64,000 nucleotides of DNA, taken from the NCBI RefSeq assembly GCF_038070315.1, contig NZ_JBBPCC010000009.1:124001-188000 (forward strand). Direction: 5' to 3'. The first letter of the stretch is position 1; every line of letters starts with the position of its first letter. Below the pieces are notes generated by a model. That model was not told the origin of the DNA, made no database searches, and saw only the letters and a list, made by a program, of their open reading frames with translations. This document shows positions 16,988 to 25,943 of the stretch, piece after piece. Source of the stretch: Paenibacillus_G filicis. Its GTDB lineage: Bacteria; Bacillota; Bacilli; Paenibacillales; NBRC-103111. The translations under genes were made by a program, and so were the position numbers.

Positions 16988-19375
16988 ATGACCGATGAGG
17001 AGCAGCGGTTGATCCGGCTGGTGCAAGAGCACGCACCCGAGGGGGCTGTGGTCCAGATGCATGAGGAAAGCGGGCGGCCGGTGATTATAACGGCAGATCT
17101 GGATGGGGATGGACTGCCGGAGATTGCCGGAGCATTCAAGCTCGGTTCCCGGGCCTATGTTGTGGTGCTTCACAATGATGGAAGGCTGTGGACGCCTGCT
17201 GCCGTTTTGGAAGGCCGGGGTTATGAGGTGAGCACGATGCAGGCTGCCCCGATCACGCACCCGGACCGGAGGTCCTTGCTGATCGGCTGGCAGGTCGGTG
17301 CCATCTGGTCGGACCTCGCGCTGTACGACTGGACCGGAACCGGCTACGAGGACGTGGCCCCGCGCGAGGTGACGTTCAGCTATGCCGAGGCACAAGACAT
17401 GCCCGGAGGGCGGGGCAAGGATGGTGTGGCCGAACTGGCGCTCTGGTCGCATGACACCGGGCAAGCCTATACGGTGGAGGTATACCGGTATGAGCAAGGC
17501 CGCCTGGTGCCTGCTTATGATGTATACCCGTATTATTTCCGCAGGGTGATCCGCTATTATGAACGGTTGGTCCGGCAGTATCCGAGCGCTGGTTTTTACA
17601 GGGATTCCCTCCGGGACGCCATCGGCAAGGCTGGACGGAATGCCGGGGAAGACGGGGAGACGGGCCCGGACTTACGGGCAGTGGGGCTGTTTCCCGCAGC
17701 TGTAAGGACAGTTCATGGTACCCGCTTCGGGTATATCAACGCGGAGGGAAGGATGGTCATTCGCCCGCAGTTCGAGGATGCCCAGCCTTTTCAGAGCAAT
17801 GGTCTGGCCGTGGTCGGCAGCGGGGGTCACGTGGGGGCGATCGACACCAGCGGCCAATACCGGATTAAGCCCCTATTCGACACGATTGGGGATTTCTCCG
17901 AGGGTCGTGCAGCGGTTATTGATAAGGAAGGGTTTAAGGTGATCGACGAATCGGGTCAGGTACTGACTCCTCACGCGTATAGCTACATCGGGACATTCCG
18001 GGAAGGACGGGCGGTAGTCTCCGATTCGGGCTCCGGGCATTACGGCTATCTGAATACGGCGGGGCAGGTGGTGATTCCTCTCCAATACCTGGAGGCCGGG
18101 GATTTTTCGCACGGGAAGGCCGTCGTGAAGGTCCAAGAAAACCTCTACGCGCTCATCGACACGTCCGGTAAACGGCTCCACACCTATCCTTATGCGTTCG
18201 TCGGGGGACTGGGAGACGGTCTGCTGCCGTTCCGCCAGGAGGTGGAGGGTCGTTATGGTTATATCGACGAGGCCGGGCAAGTTGTCATAAAGCCTCAGTA
18301 TACCGTAGCGCTTCCCTTCTCCGAAGGCAGAGCTGTCGTCAATACCGCGGCTGACTACAAGAATGAATACGGGCTGATCGACCGGAGAGGCCGGGCCATT
18401 CTGAAGCCTTCGTATAATGAAGTCAGGGATCTCGGGGAACGACGGTATGCTGTCGGCTTTGCCCTTGACCCCGAGAAGCCGTATATAGGTTCGGTCTATG
18501 CCATAGCTGACGACCACGGCAAGTTCCTGACGCAGGCTCTCTATGTCCAGGTCGCCGACTACAAGAAAGGCGTCGCATCTGTCAGTGACGGCAGGCGGAC
18601 CTTCTTCCTGGACCGTTCGGGCAAACGGGCTGCGCATCTGCCGGAAGTCGAAGGCGCAGGTACCTTGACGATGATGGGCGCGTTGATCCAGGCCAATGTC
18701 GATCTGCGCATCTTTTATTTGGACCACTCAGGACGCGTGGTGTGGAGGCCGAATACCATCATTGACCTGACGCCTCCTTACCGCGTGAGTGAATTAAAAT
18801 ATAAACCTAACAAGGACTATCTGGTGTACTACCCGCGGGTGGAGGGCATGAAGAATCAGGCAGTGGAGCGCACGGTAAATGACAAACTGAAGGATCTTTC
18901 CCAGGTGAAGCCAGTAGGCACAGGGCAGCTGGAATCCAGCTATACGGGCGACTTCGAGGTAGGTTTCTACCGGGGGCAGCTGCTTTCACTGAAGCTGGAG
19001 GGCTATAACTATCCGTTTGGAGCCGCACACGGAATGCCTACCCGTATCTATGCCCATGTGGATCTGACGACTGGAGCATTCTATGCGTTGAAGGACTTGT
19101 TCAAGCCGGGCAGCGATTATGTGAAGGTGCTGAGCGATATCATCGGCAGACAGATTAAGGAAGATCCGCAGTATGATTACGTTTTCCCGGACACCTACAA
19201 GGGGATTGCGCCGGATCAGCCTTTCTATGTAACGGAGGACGCGCTTCATATTTACTTTAATCCTTATGACATCGCTCCTTATGTGGCAGGGTTCGTGACC
19301 TTCCGGATTCCTTTTAAGGAAATCATGCCGCTCATCGCGACGAATGGTTCGTTCTGGCGGTCTTTTCATCATTGA
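16988..19375 (+). CDS. WG-repeat protein with C-terminal DUF3298/RsiV-like domain
   Basis: This 795-residue protein has an N-terminal region of about 200 residues containing an FG-GAP-like stretch (TADLDGDGLPEIAGAF). Six to seven WG-type repeats follow at about residues 240-480, recognisable as units such as FGYINAEGRMVIRPQFEDA and YGYIDEAGQVVIKPQY. The last 180 residues resemble the DUF4163/DUF3298 fold of RsiV (YPFGAAHGMPTRIYAHVDL, TEDALHIYFNPYDIAPY). No signal peptide or membrane segment is seen at the chosen ATG, which is unusual because RsiV-like domains normally work outside the cell. GGGAGGG at 16974-16980 supports the start. The function is unknown. Confidence 0.8.
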   Translation: MTDEEQRLIRLVQEHAPEGAVVQMHEESGRPVIITADLDGDGLPEIAGAFKLGSRAYVVVLHNDGRLWTPAAVLEGRGYEVSTMQAAPITHPDRRSLLIGWQVGAIWSDLALYDWTGTGYEDVAPREVTFSYAEAQDMPGGRGKDGVAELALWSHDTGQAYTVEVYRYEQGRLVPAYDVYPYYFRRVIRYYERLVRQYPSAGFYRDSLRDAIGKAGRNAGEDGETGPDLRAVGLFPAAVRTVHGTRFGYINAEGRMVIRPQFEDAQPFQSNGLAVVGSGGHVGAIDTSGQYRIKPLFDTIGDFSEGRAAVIDKEGFKVIDESGQVLTPHAYSYIGTFREGRAVVSDSGSGHYGYLNTAGQVVIPLQYLEAGDFSHGKAVVKVQENLYALIDTSGKRLHTYPYAFVGGLGDGLLPFRQEVEGRYGYIDEAGQVVIKPQYTVALPFSEGRAVVNTAADYKNEYGLIDRRGRAILKPSYNEVRDLGERRYAVGFALDPEKPYIGSVYAIADDHGKFLTQALYVQVADYKKGVASVSDGRRTFFLDRSGKRAAHLPEVEGAGTLTMMGALIQANVDLRIFYLDHSGRVVWRPNTIIDLTPPYRVSELKYKPNKDYLVYYPRVEGMKNQAVERTVNDKLKDLSQVKPVGTGQLESSYTGDFEVGFYRGQLLSLKLEGYNYPFGAAHGMPTRIYAHVDLTTGAFYALKDLFKPGSDYVKVLSDIIGRQIKEDPQYDYVFPDTYKGIAPDQPFYVTEDALHIYFNPYDIAPYVAGFVTFRIPFKEIMPLIATNGSFWRSFHH

Positions 19376-19472
19376 TGTGTCGTGAAGGGAGTAGGAACGG
19401 GGTAAATGGATCGACTTCAAAACTACCTACAGACTGATAATAATTTTGTTCCAAGTAAGGTAAATCATAGCC

Positions 19473-19533
19473 TATAATAGAATGTGAGGAGCAAGGGGAG
19501 GTGTCCTAGATGACGCCTCTCCTCCGGTATTTG
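19473..19533 (+). promoter_or_regulatory. Promoter and hairpin leader before the zinc-ribbon gene
   Basis: A perfect -10 box TATAAT lies at 19473-19478, with only weak -35 candidates. Downstream, GAGGTGTC and GACGCCTC (about 19499-19506 and 19513-19520) can pair around CTAGAT. This stem covers a ribosome-binding-site-like GGGGAGG and an in-frame ATG at 19510. It could be a leader that controls translation, or simply chance; the downstream gene has its own start site at 19636. Confidence 0.4.
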
Positions 19534-19635
19534 CTCGTAACAAAAAGCATTCGCTCCAATACGAGTGTAACTAAAAAGGTCTCTATCCGAGCTTTCTTGT
19601 TTGGGAGAATAACGGTCTTAAGGAGTGGATGCAGG

Positions 19636-20052
19636 GTGAGTCTCAGATTTGTCGATGACGGTCAGCGAGTGTATGACTTCTTGAGCGAAGATATTCTCAT
19701 TCAATGTCCTTACTGTAATAGCTACGCCATTGCTTCCAAACGAGAAGAGCAATCGTATCGGTTTCAATGTAGGTTCTGCGGGCCGCTGACTCCTCCAAGG
19801 CGACCTGGAAGTGAAGCGACGTTCAAGGGTTTTGAACTGTGGTTGAAGGCACCAGTTCGCGGGAAAATGTTATGGGCATATAATCAGAAGCATTTGGATT
19901 TTCTTGAACGTTATATTCGCGCTACGCTCAGGGAGAGAATACCATACATAAACCAAAGCCTAGCAAGCAGACTGCCTGACTGGATAAAGAGTGCCAAGCA
20001 TCGTGGGCAACTGATTCAAGGTATCATCAAGCTTAGAGCAAAGCTTTATTGA
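19636..20052 (+). CDS. Small zinc-ribbon protein (TFIIB-type zinc ribbon-like), function unknown
   Basis: This protein of 138 residues has two CxxC pairs (CPYC and CRFC about 21 residues apart) that would bind zinc. They are followed by a conserved helical tail with FELWLKAPVRGKMLWAYNQKH and LASRLPDWIKSAKHR. Proteins with this layout are widespread in bacteria and are annotated only as zinc-ribbon proteins. The GTG at 19636 has AAGGAG at 19620-19625 and gives the expected N-terminus; an in-frame ATG at 19510 would add 42 basic residues without conserved character. The next gene starts 20 bases downstream, so the two are probably co-transcribed. Confidence 0.7.
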   Translation: MSLRFVDDGQRVYDFLSEDILIQCPYCNSYAIASKREEQSYRFQCRFCGPLTPPRRPGSEATFKGFELWLKAPVRGKMLWAYNQKHLDFLERYIRATLRERIPYINQSLASRLPDWIKSAKHRGQLIQGIIKLRAKLY

Positions 20053-20072
20053 TTTGAGGTGGGAGGACATTC

Positions 20073-20489
20073 ATGTTTAGTTCGTTCTTAACCAAAATTT
20101 ATTTCGCATGGAGTGGTTTAACGAGGAACATTAAAAACTTACCTGGAGACCCAGAGACATTGGAAGCGGACGAAATGGCCATTATAGAGCTTAAAGTCGA
20201 TGAAGTAGGTGCTTTGTTTCAAAATATTACCGCTTTATTAGAAAGTGGCATCAGCCAGTATGATATTCAACTGGCAATTGATACAATGGAACGGCTAGAA
20301 ATTCGAGAATCTGTAAAGTTAGATTATCATGTTTACTATAGAAACGAACTTTTGGGTTTAACTATCTTGGCGAAATTGGAACAAGCCGAGACATTGATGT
20401 TGTGGTTTTTAACGGAAGAGAGTCTTGCCTGCGAAATTCGTGATTTATTACGGTCATTTCATTTAGCAGAAGGCATGATACTTCATTAA
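20073..20489 (+). CDS. Hypothetical protein, 138 residues
   Basis: No family was recognised. The protein is acidic, mostly helical in appearance, with no signal peptide, and its codons are more AT-rich than those of neighbouring genes, which hints at recent acquisition. GTGGGAGGACATTC provides a good ribosome binding site. The gene follows the zinc-ribbon gene by 20 bases and is followed by a strong terminator, so the pair forms a small operon. Confidence 0.6.
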   Translation: MFSSFLTKIYFAWSGLTRNIKNLPGDPETLEADEMAIIELKVDEVGALFQNITALLESGISQYDIQLAIDTMERLEIRESVKLDYHVYYRNELLGLTILAKLEQAETLMLWFLTEESLACEIRDLLRSFHLAEGMILH

Positions 20490-20578
20490 GCTGTATGCTG
20501 CGTTCAGTGAGATTTTTAAAGAGAAGTAGTCCATACATAGGCACAGAATTTCTACAGCAACAGTGGAATAAAAATACC

Positions 20579-20628
20579 GCGGACCGGCAGGAAAGAGCTT
20601 CTGAAGCTCATCCTGACCGGTCCGCTTT
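20579..20628. terminator. Terminator after the two-gene operon
   Basis: GCGGACCGG at 20579-20587 pairs with CCGGTCCGC at 20617-20625. The stem continues inward with CAGGA/TCCTG and GAGCTTC/GAAGCTC, giving a long hairpin followed by TTT. Confidence 0.8.
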
Positions 20629-20697
20629 GCAGTTAAATGAAGGAATACACAAGCCAAGCCAGGGCTCGCGCGTCGCTTTTATAGTGGATTAATACCT

Positions 20698-21702
20698 TTA
20701 TACCCGGTAGCTCCGCTCCAGGGCAACCGGCTGTCCGAGCCTTGCGGACTCGTAGCCGGCGAGCGCAACCTCAGCGGAGCGCAGACCGTCTTCACCATTG
20801 ATGGGTACCGGTGTCCCGCTTAGCAGCGCCTGTACGAAGTCCTTGATCATATATTCGTCCATGGAATCGCCCCATCCGCTCCAGACCCCCTTGCCCAGAT
20901 CATTCACATACAGCTCGTTCATCTGAGCGAAGCTGTCGATGGAAATCGCCCCTTCGGTGCCGATGATTTCCATGGTGACATCGCCCCAGGCCGGGAATGC
21001 CTTGGGCCGGGACCAGCTCGTATCCAGCACGCCGAAGGCGCCATTGTCATATTTCACATGAATCATGCCCGTATCCTCGACTTCCAGCTGCTCATGGAAG
21101 CGGGTGGCGGCATAGGCGTACACCTCGGTGACGCGGGCGCCGGTAAACCAGTGCATCAGGTCCATCACATGGACCGTATGATCGAGCAGCGCACCGCCTC
21201 CGGATTGGACGGGATCGACAAACCAGCCTCCGGGGGCCGTTCCCCGGTTGGTTCCCTTGATAGCGACGATCCGGCCGATCTCGCCCCGGTCCACGGCCTC
21301 CTTGGCGCGGGCGACAGCCGTGATGTAGCGGCACGGGAAGGCGGTCATCAACTGCACGCCGCTGCTCCGGCATACGGCGATCATCTCCTGCATCTCGGCT
21401 ACAGTTGTACCCAGCGGTTTTTCACATAGGACATGCTTGCCGGCGCGGGCGGCCTCCAGCGTCAAAGCCGCATGATGTACGTTCTCCGAGCAGATGACGA
21501 TGGCATCAGCGTCAGACGCCAAGAGCTGCTTATAGTCGGCAAAGTAAGGGACGCCGTATTGCCGGACCGCCTCCTCCACGCGCACCGGATCTTCATGAGC
21601 GATGCCGACGATTTCCACCTCGGGCAAGGCCGCCAAGGATCTCAGGTAAGAGAACGCATGCCCATGAGCGAAGCTGATGAGGCCAACCTTTAAAGATTTC
21701 AT
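20698..21702 (-). CDS. Gfo/Idh/MocA family oxidoreductase with H-x-H N-terminal loop
   Basis: This 334-residue protein has the catalytic EKP (LCEKPLGT) and the paired domain layout of the family. Its first beta-alpha turn reads GLISFAHGHAF in place of G-x-G-x-x-G. The C-terminal motif is LLDHTVHVMDL, so the usual D-x-G-x-H is partly changed (Gly to Thr). Its ATG overlaps the stop codon of the upstream gene as ATGA (21699-21702), which implies translational coupling and joint function. The substrate is probably a sugar, cyclitol or keto-sugar. Confidence 0.85.
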   Translation of the reverse strand: MKSLKVGLISFAHGHAFSYLRSLAALPEVEIVGIAHEDPVRVEEAVRQYGVPYFADYKQLLASDADAIVICSENVHHAALTLEAARAGKHVLCEKPLGTTVAEMQEMIAVCRSSGVQLMTAFPCRYITAVARAKEAVDRGEIGRIVAIKGTNRGTAPGGWFVDPVQSGGGALLDHTVHVMDLMHWFTGARVTEVYAYAATRFHEQLEVEDTGMIHVKYDNGAFGVLDTSWSRPKAFPAWGDVTMEIIGTEGAISIDSFAQMNELYVNDLGKGVWSGWGDSMDEYMIKDFVQALLSGTPVPINGEDGLRSAEVALAGYESARLGQPVALERSYRV

Positions 21703-22712
21703 AAGGATTCCCCCTTGCTCTCGGCGGTTGTAGGATGGAGAAGGACAGCTTTACCCGTTCGGATCGATTCCAGCGCAGCTTCTGCGATTTCGAGCGCCTT
21801 CAGCGCATCGAAGGCTGTCACGTCAGGCTCGGAGCCGTCCTGCAGGCAGGCGATGAAGTGATGGAGCTCGCGTTCGTACACTTCTTTGTACAGAGGGCTA
21901 TACTTGGCCTCGGTAAAGGATTCGCCGCTTGCCGGTTGGGTAGACTTGCGAATGTGCAGCGAATGGGTCTTGCGGCTATCCGCACGGACAACGCCCTCGC
22001 TGCCGGCGATCTCGACTGCCGTGTAGAAGGGGGCGGGATAGCCCCAGCAGGCTTCCAGATTAGCGACAGCGCCGCTTTCCGTGATCAGGGTGACGGCCGC
22101 ATAATCGAGCCGCTCCGAAGTGTGCTCTAGCGCATAGACGGACCGCACCTCACCCAGCGTCCAACGGACAAAGTCTATGTCGTGAATCATCAGATCAGTG
22201 ATCACGCCGCCGCTTCGGGCCGTATCCTTGAACCAAGGCTTCGCCTCGCCGGGATGCTCGCCCATTCGCTTGGCATGCAGGGTGCCGATCCGGCCTAGTC
22301 TGCCCTCTGCGACCTGGCGCTGCATATGCCGGTAATCAGGGAAGAAGCGGACCACGTGACCGATGAAGAGGCGGACGCCTCGCTCCTCGCAGTACCGGAT
22401 CATCCAGGAGGCGTCGTCTGTAGATAAAGCGATCGGTTTCTCACAGATGATGTGCTTGCCCACATCGGCGGCCTTCTTCACAAACTCACGGTGCAGATGG
22501 CTCGGCAAGGTCAGGCTGACGACATCGAAATCCGCTTCCGCTACAAGACGAGCCCAGGAGTCGAAGGCAGGCGTACCCGTCTGTTCTGCCAACTCACACG
22601 ATAGACCGCTCTGCGTATCGCATACGCCTGTCAGCTCCACATCCGGCATGGCCGCATAGGCCAGCGCATGCACGCGTCCCATCCCGCCACATCCGACGAC
22701 GGCTACTTTCAT
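21699..22712 (-). CDS. Gfo/Idh/MocA family oxidoreductase
   Basis: This 337-residue protein has a canonical VVGCGGMGRVHA loop, the catalytic EKP (ICEKPIAL) and VITDLMIHDIDFVRW, typical of inositol-2-dehydrogenase-like members. GAGGAGA precedes the ATG at 22712. The gene is divergent from an AraC regulator 136 bases away and coupled to the next Gfo gene, so a pair of dehydrogenases under one regulator is the likely arrangement. Two successive redox steps, such as oxidation at one carbon and reduction at another, would fit but are inferred. Confidence 0.88.
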   Translation of the reverse strand: MKVAVVGCGGMGRVHALAYAAMPDVELTGVCDTQSGLSCELAEQTGTPAFDSWARLVAEADFDVVSLTLPSHLHREFVKKAADVGKHIICEKPIALSTDDASWMIRYCEERGVRLFIGHVVRFFPDYRHMQRQVAEGRLGRIGTLHAKRMGEHPGEAKPWFKDTARSGGVITDLMIHDIDFVRWTLGEVRSVYALEHTSERLDYAAVTLITESGAVANLEACWGYPAPFYTAVEIAGSEGVVRADSRKTHSLHIRKSTQPASGESFTEAKYSPLYKEVYERELHHFIACLQDGSEPDVTAFDALKALEIAEAALESIRTGKAVLLHPTTAESKGESL

Positions 22713-22848
22713 CGCACATCTCTCCTCGCTTCGTGGTAAAATACCTGTAATATCTGTTACGATACAACTAGGGGGACTTCTTTGTATATGCGGCGATTTG
22801 CTGCATTCCTATTCAAATTTGCCAAGGCGAAAGCAAGGTGGACCTGCC

Positions 22849-23718
22849 ATGGATTTTTTTCAGGAACCGATTACGTACCAAAACCCTGCACTCCGGCTGA
22901 AGGTGGACCAGTTCATCAGCGACCAGATCGAATGTCCGTCCAATGGGCTGTGGCATTATCATAAGGAAGTGGAGTTCATCCTGGTTCAGAGAGGGCTTCA
23001 TGAGATTCGGATGCCGAATCGTCTCTATATTCTAGGGCCCGGTGATGTGATGCTGATCGGGGCTTCCAGGCTGCATGCACCGCGCAAGCTCGGGGATGAA
23101 GAAATGGTGCATACAGTGCTGCATGTCGATCTGCAGGCGTATTTCGACCCGGCGATGATGAGCTATTACCGTCACTTCTCCGAAGCGCTTCATCCGCTTG
23201 ACGAGCTGAACGAGATGTTCGAAGACGAGCAGGTCCGGAAGGATGTTGGGCGTCTCATCGAGGAAATTCACCGCGAAGTGCGTGATGGAGCCAAGGGATA
23301 TGAGATCGCGGCCAGTATGCATGTGAAGCATCTGATGCTGACGCTGCTGCGCCATGATGCGAAAGGGCTGCTTCAGCCTCATGAGTACGTCGACGCTGAG
23401 GTGATCCGGCCGATTCTGGATCACATCGACGAACATCTGGAGGAGCGGCTCGATCTGGAGCAGATCAGCCAGATGGCCGGCATGAGCTATTATTATTTCT
23501 CTCGATACTTCAAGAAAACGATGGGCATGTCATTCACCGATTATGTCAACCGCAGGCGGATCGCCAAGGCGGAGCGTCTGCTGGTGACCGGCAGGCAGAG
23601 CGTGGCGGAGATCGCCGAAGAGGTCGGCATCGGCAATATGGCGCATTTCTACGAGCTGTTCAAGCGTTACAATGCGTGTACGCCCAAGCAGTTTTTAAGC
23701 AAAGTAAGCTTCAAATAA
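22849..23718 (+). CDS. AraC family transcriptional regulator
   Basis: This 289-residue regulator has an N-terminal cupin domain (LWHYHKEVEFILVQRG near residue 33) and a C-terminal AraC DNA-binding domain with QISQMAGMSYYYFSRYFKK and VAEIAEEVGIGNMAHFYELFKRY. It is divergent from the two Gfo/Idh/MocA genes at 20698-22712 and probably controls them. The ATG at 22849 follows AAGGTGG at 22835-22841; an in-frame TTG at 22798 is the less likely start. Confidence 0.9.
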   Translation: MDFFQEPITYQNPALRLKVDQFISDQIECPSNGLWHYHKEVEFILVQRGLHEIRMPNRLYILGPGDVMLIGASRLHAPRKLGDEEMVHTVLHVDLQAYFDPAMMSYYRHFSEALHPLDELNEMFEDEQVRKDVGRLIEEIHREVRDGAKGYEIAASMHVKHLMLTLLRHDAKGLLQPHEYVDAEVIRPILDHIDEHLEERLDLEQISQMAGMSYYYFSRYFKKTMGMSFTDYVNRRRIAKAERLLVTGRQSVAEIAEEVGIGNMAHFYELFKRYNACTPKQFLSKVSFK

Positions 23719-23722
23719 GGAG

Positions 23723-23745
23723 CCGGGCCCGCACAAGGGGCCCGG
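23723..23745. terminator. GC-rich hairpin between convergent AraC genes
   Basis: CCGGGCCC at 23723-23730 pairs with GGGCCCGG at 23738-23745 in the 29-base gap between the two AraC stop codons. There is no T run, so termination is only probable. Confidence 0.5.
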
Positions 23746-23747
23746 AA

Positions 23748-24713
23748 TCAGGATTCAGGGAGGGATGCGCGCTGCGCATCCCTCTTTGCTTTGCGGTAAG
23801 CGGAGGGCAGCATGCCCTTGGATTCACGGAAGATGCGGGAGAACGTCTTGAAGGAGCCGCAGCCGACCTCATGGGCGATCTCGGCAATCGTCATTTCCGT
23901 CGAAGCGAGAAGACCGCAGGCATGACGGAGCCTCAGGTCGTGCAGGAACGGGACGAAGGTTTGGCCGGTTGCCTGCTTTAGCAGCTCGCTGATGCGAGAG
24001 ACGCTGATCGAGAACTGTCTGGACAGGCTGGCCAGCGACAGTTCCTCCTCCTGGTAGTGCGTATGGATATAATGGATAATCCGCCATACGGACTCGGAGG
24101 CCGCTACTGCTGGCCCAGCCGGCGATTGCTCAGGCACTGTGCCGGGGGGCGCTGCCGCCGGGATGGCAGAGAGAGTGGCCGCAGCGGACTGGCCGCTCAG
24201 AGTAAGCTTGCGGTGACGCTCACGGTCGAAGGCAATCAGCAGCTCCTTGAGCTTGGACACCAGCAGCACGTCGCGCCAGCGGCTATCGCCGAGGAACTCC
24301 TGGTGAATTTCCTCGAGAACCGTGCGGATGCTTTTGGCCGCTTGTTCCTCGAAATAGGTAAACGGAGGCAGCGACTCGGAATCGGTAAGCAGCTCCGCGA
24401 GCGCGAAGCTGCTGCCCGGCTCCGTCATCAGCTCCATGTCGAAGTTGCCATTGTACAGGACCAGCATGCTGCCTGGTTCGGTAAACAGCTCGTGAACCTG
24501 ATACGGGAGCACGAAGGTGAAGGTGCCGGGCTTCATCGGATGGTTGACGCCGTTGATCGACTCGCTCCCGCTGCCTTCGATGACGAAGGAAAATTCAATA
24601 AAATCATGCCGGTGCGCGGGATAGCCTTGCGCCAGACGGCTTATTTTAAGATCAAAGGGAAGCGAAGCATTCCTATTTGGATAGGTTTTGAGATATTTTG
24701 GAAAGTAGGTCAT
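23748..24713 (-). CDS. AraC family transcriptional regulator
   Basis: This 321-residue regulator has an N-terminal cupin domain (GYPAHRHDFIEFSFVIEGSG near residue 33), an Ala/Pro-rich linker at about residues 180-210, and a C-terminal double HTH with LSRQFSISVSRISELLK and IAHEVGCGSFKTFSRIFRE. It is divergent from the Gfo gene at 24840 and is the likely regulator of that gene and the TIM-barrel gene behind it. Its 3' end codes through a small inverted repeat (GGGATGCGC and GCGCATCCC). Confidence 0.88.
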   Translation of the reverse strand: MTYFPKYLKTYPNRNASLPFDLKISRLAQGYPAHRHDFIEFSFVIEGSGSESINGVNHPMKPGTFTFVLPYQVHELFTEPGSMLVLYNGNFDMELMTEPGSSFALAELLTDSESLPPFTYFEEQAAKSIRTVLEEIHQEFLGDSRWRDVLLVSKLKELLIAFDRERHRKLTLSGQSAAATLSAIPAAAPPGTVPEQSPAGPAVAASESVWRIIHYIHTHYQEEELSLASLSRQFSISVSRISELLKQATGQTFVPFLHDLRLRHACGLLASTEMTIAEIAHEVGCGSFKTFSRIFRESKGMLPSAYRKAKRDAQRASLPES

Positions 24714-24839
24714 GGTTAGGCTTCAGCTTCCTTCCGAAATTTTGAGACATTTATCGAAATTGAGGGCATGCAGAGCAATCGTTTTCATTTTATCATGATT
24801 GTGACGCAAAAGTCTGTAGAGATGGGATGGGAACAAACA

Positions 24840-25943
24840 ATGAGTCAATCAGAGCGTATTCGAATTGGGATTATCGGGGCTGGGAATATCGGACACGTGC
24901 ATATGCGCGAGTTCTCCAAGCTGGCCGAGCAATGTGAGATTACAACCTTAACCGATATGTATTTGCCTTTGGCCGAGCAGCGTGCGCAGGAATTCGGTAT
25001 TCCGCATGTGGTCAGCACGCCTGAGGAAGTGATCCATAGCCCGCACGTGGATGCGGTCATCATCGGAGTACCGAATCAATTCCACGCCCAGCTGGCAGTT
25101 GCGGCACTGGAAGCCGGCAAGCATGTGCTGGTCGAGAAGCCCATGGCTCTTAACGGACAGGCTGCCCGTCAAATCTGGGAAGCCTCGCAGCGTTCGGACC
25201 GCAAGCTGATGGTCGCTCATCAGATGCGCTGGGAAGCTGTCCCGATGATGATCCGCCAGCAGGTGGAGCGTGGAGAGCTGGGCCGGATCTATACGGCCAA
25301 AACCGGCTGGTTCCGCCGCAAGGGGATTCCGGGCTGGGGCACGTGGTTTACCCGCATGGACCAATCCGGGGGCGGCCCGCTGATCGATATCGGCGTTCAT
25401 ATGCTCGATCTGGCTCTGTTCCTGATGGGCAACCCGAAGCCGGTCTCCGTATTCGGATCGACTTATGACGAATTCGGACCGAAGCGTAAAGGCATCGGCA
25501 CCTGGGGCAAGCCGGATTGGAGCGGGGTCTATGACGTCGAAGACTTGGCCACAGCCCTGATCAAGATGGAAGACGGCAGCACGCTGACGCTGGAAGTTAG
25601 CTGGGCGGTGCATATGGATACGGACAATACGCCGTTCGTTCACCTGATGGGAACCGAGGGCGGCGCTACGTACCGTGGTGCGTCCGGCAAGCTGCTTATG
25701 GAGAAATTCGACCGCCCGCTGGAGACGCTGCTGTCGCGTCCTGAGGATGACGAAGGCGAGCGTCTGCGCCTGAGCCGTCACTTTCTGGAATGTATCCGCG
25801 AGAACAAGGAACCGATCAGCCCGACGCTTTCCGGCTTGACGAGCAACCTGGTACTTGACGCGATCTACGAATCGTCCCGGACCGGGCATGAAGTGATCTT
25901 GGATTGGGGCGCAATCGGCTCCGGAAAGGCGGACAACGTATGA
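24840..25943 (+). CDS. Gfo/Idh/MocA family oxidoreductase
   Basis: This 367-residue protein has a canonical IIGAGNIGHVHM loop, EKP in LVEKPMAL, and PLIDIGVHMLDLALFLM. Its middle segment RRKGIPGWGTWFTRMDQSGGGP marks it as a paralogue of the protein at 8644. The ATG at 24840 puts the Rossmann strand at the usual distance from the N-terminus; an ATG at 24822 is the alternative, and neither has a strong ribosome binding site. The stop codon overlaps the next gene's ATG (ATGA at 25940-25943), so the oxidoreductase and the TIM-barrel protein are made together. Confidence 0.88.
   Translation: MSQSERIRIGIIGAGNIGHVHMREFSKLAEQCEITTLTDMYLPLAEQRAQEFGIPHVVSTPEEVIHSPHVDAVIIGVPNQFHAQLAVAALEAGKHVLVEKPMALNGQAARQIWEASQRSDRKLMVAHQMRWEAVPMMIRQQVERGELGRIYTAKTGWFRRKGIPGWGTWFTRMDQSGGGPLIDIGVHMLDLALFLMGNPKPVSVFGSTYDEFGPKRKGIGTWGKPDWSGVYDVEDLATALIKMEDGSTLTLEVSWAVHMDTDNTPFVHLMGTEGGATYRGASGKLLMEKFDRPLETLLSRPEDDEGERLRLSRHFLECIRENKEPISPTLSGLTSNLVLDAIYESSRTGHEVILDWGAIGSGKADNV

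Noticed and set aside
19612..19632. ATAACGGTCTTAAGGAG-like sequence resembling the homing-endonuclease site of 23S rRNA
   Set aside because: Only about a dozen bases match and the surrounding sequence is not rRNA; the AAGGAG serves as a ribosome binding site for the gene at 19636.
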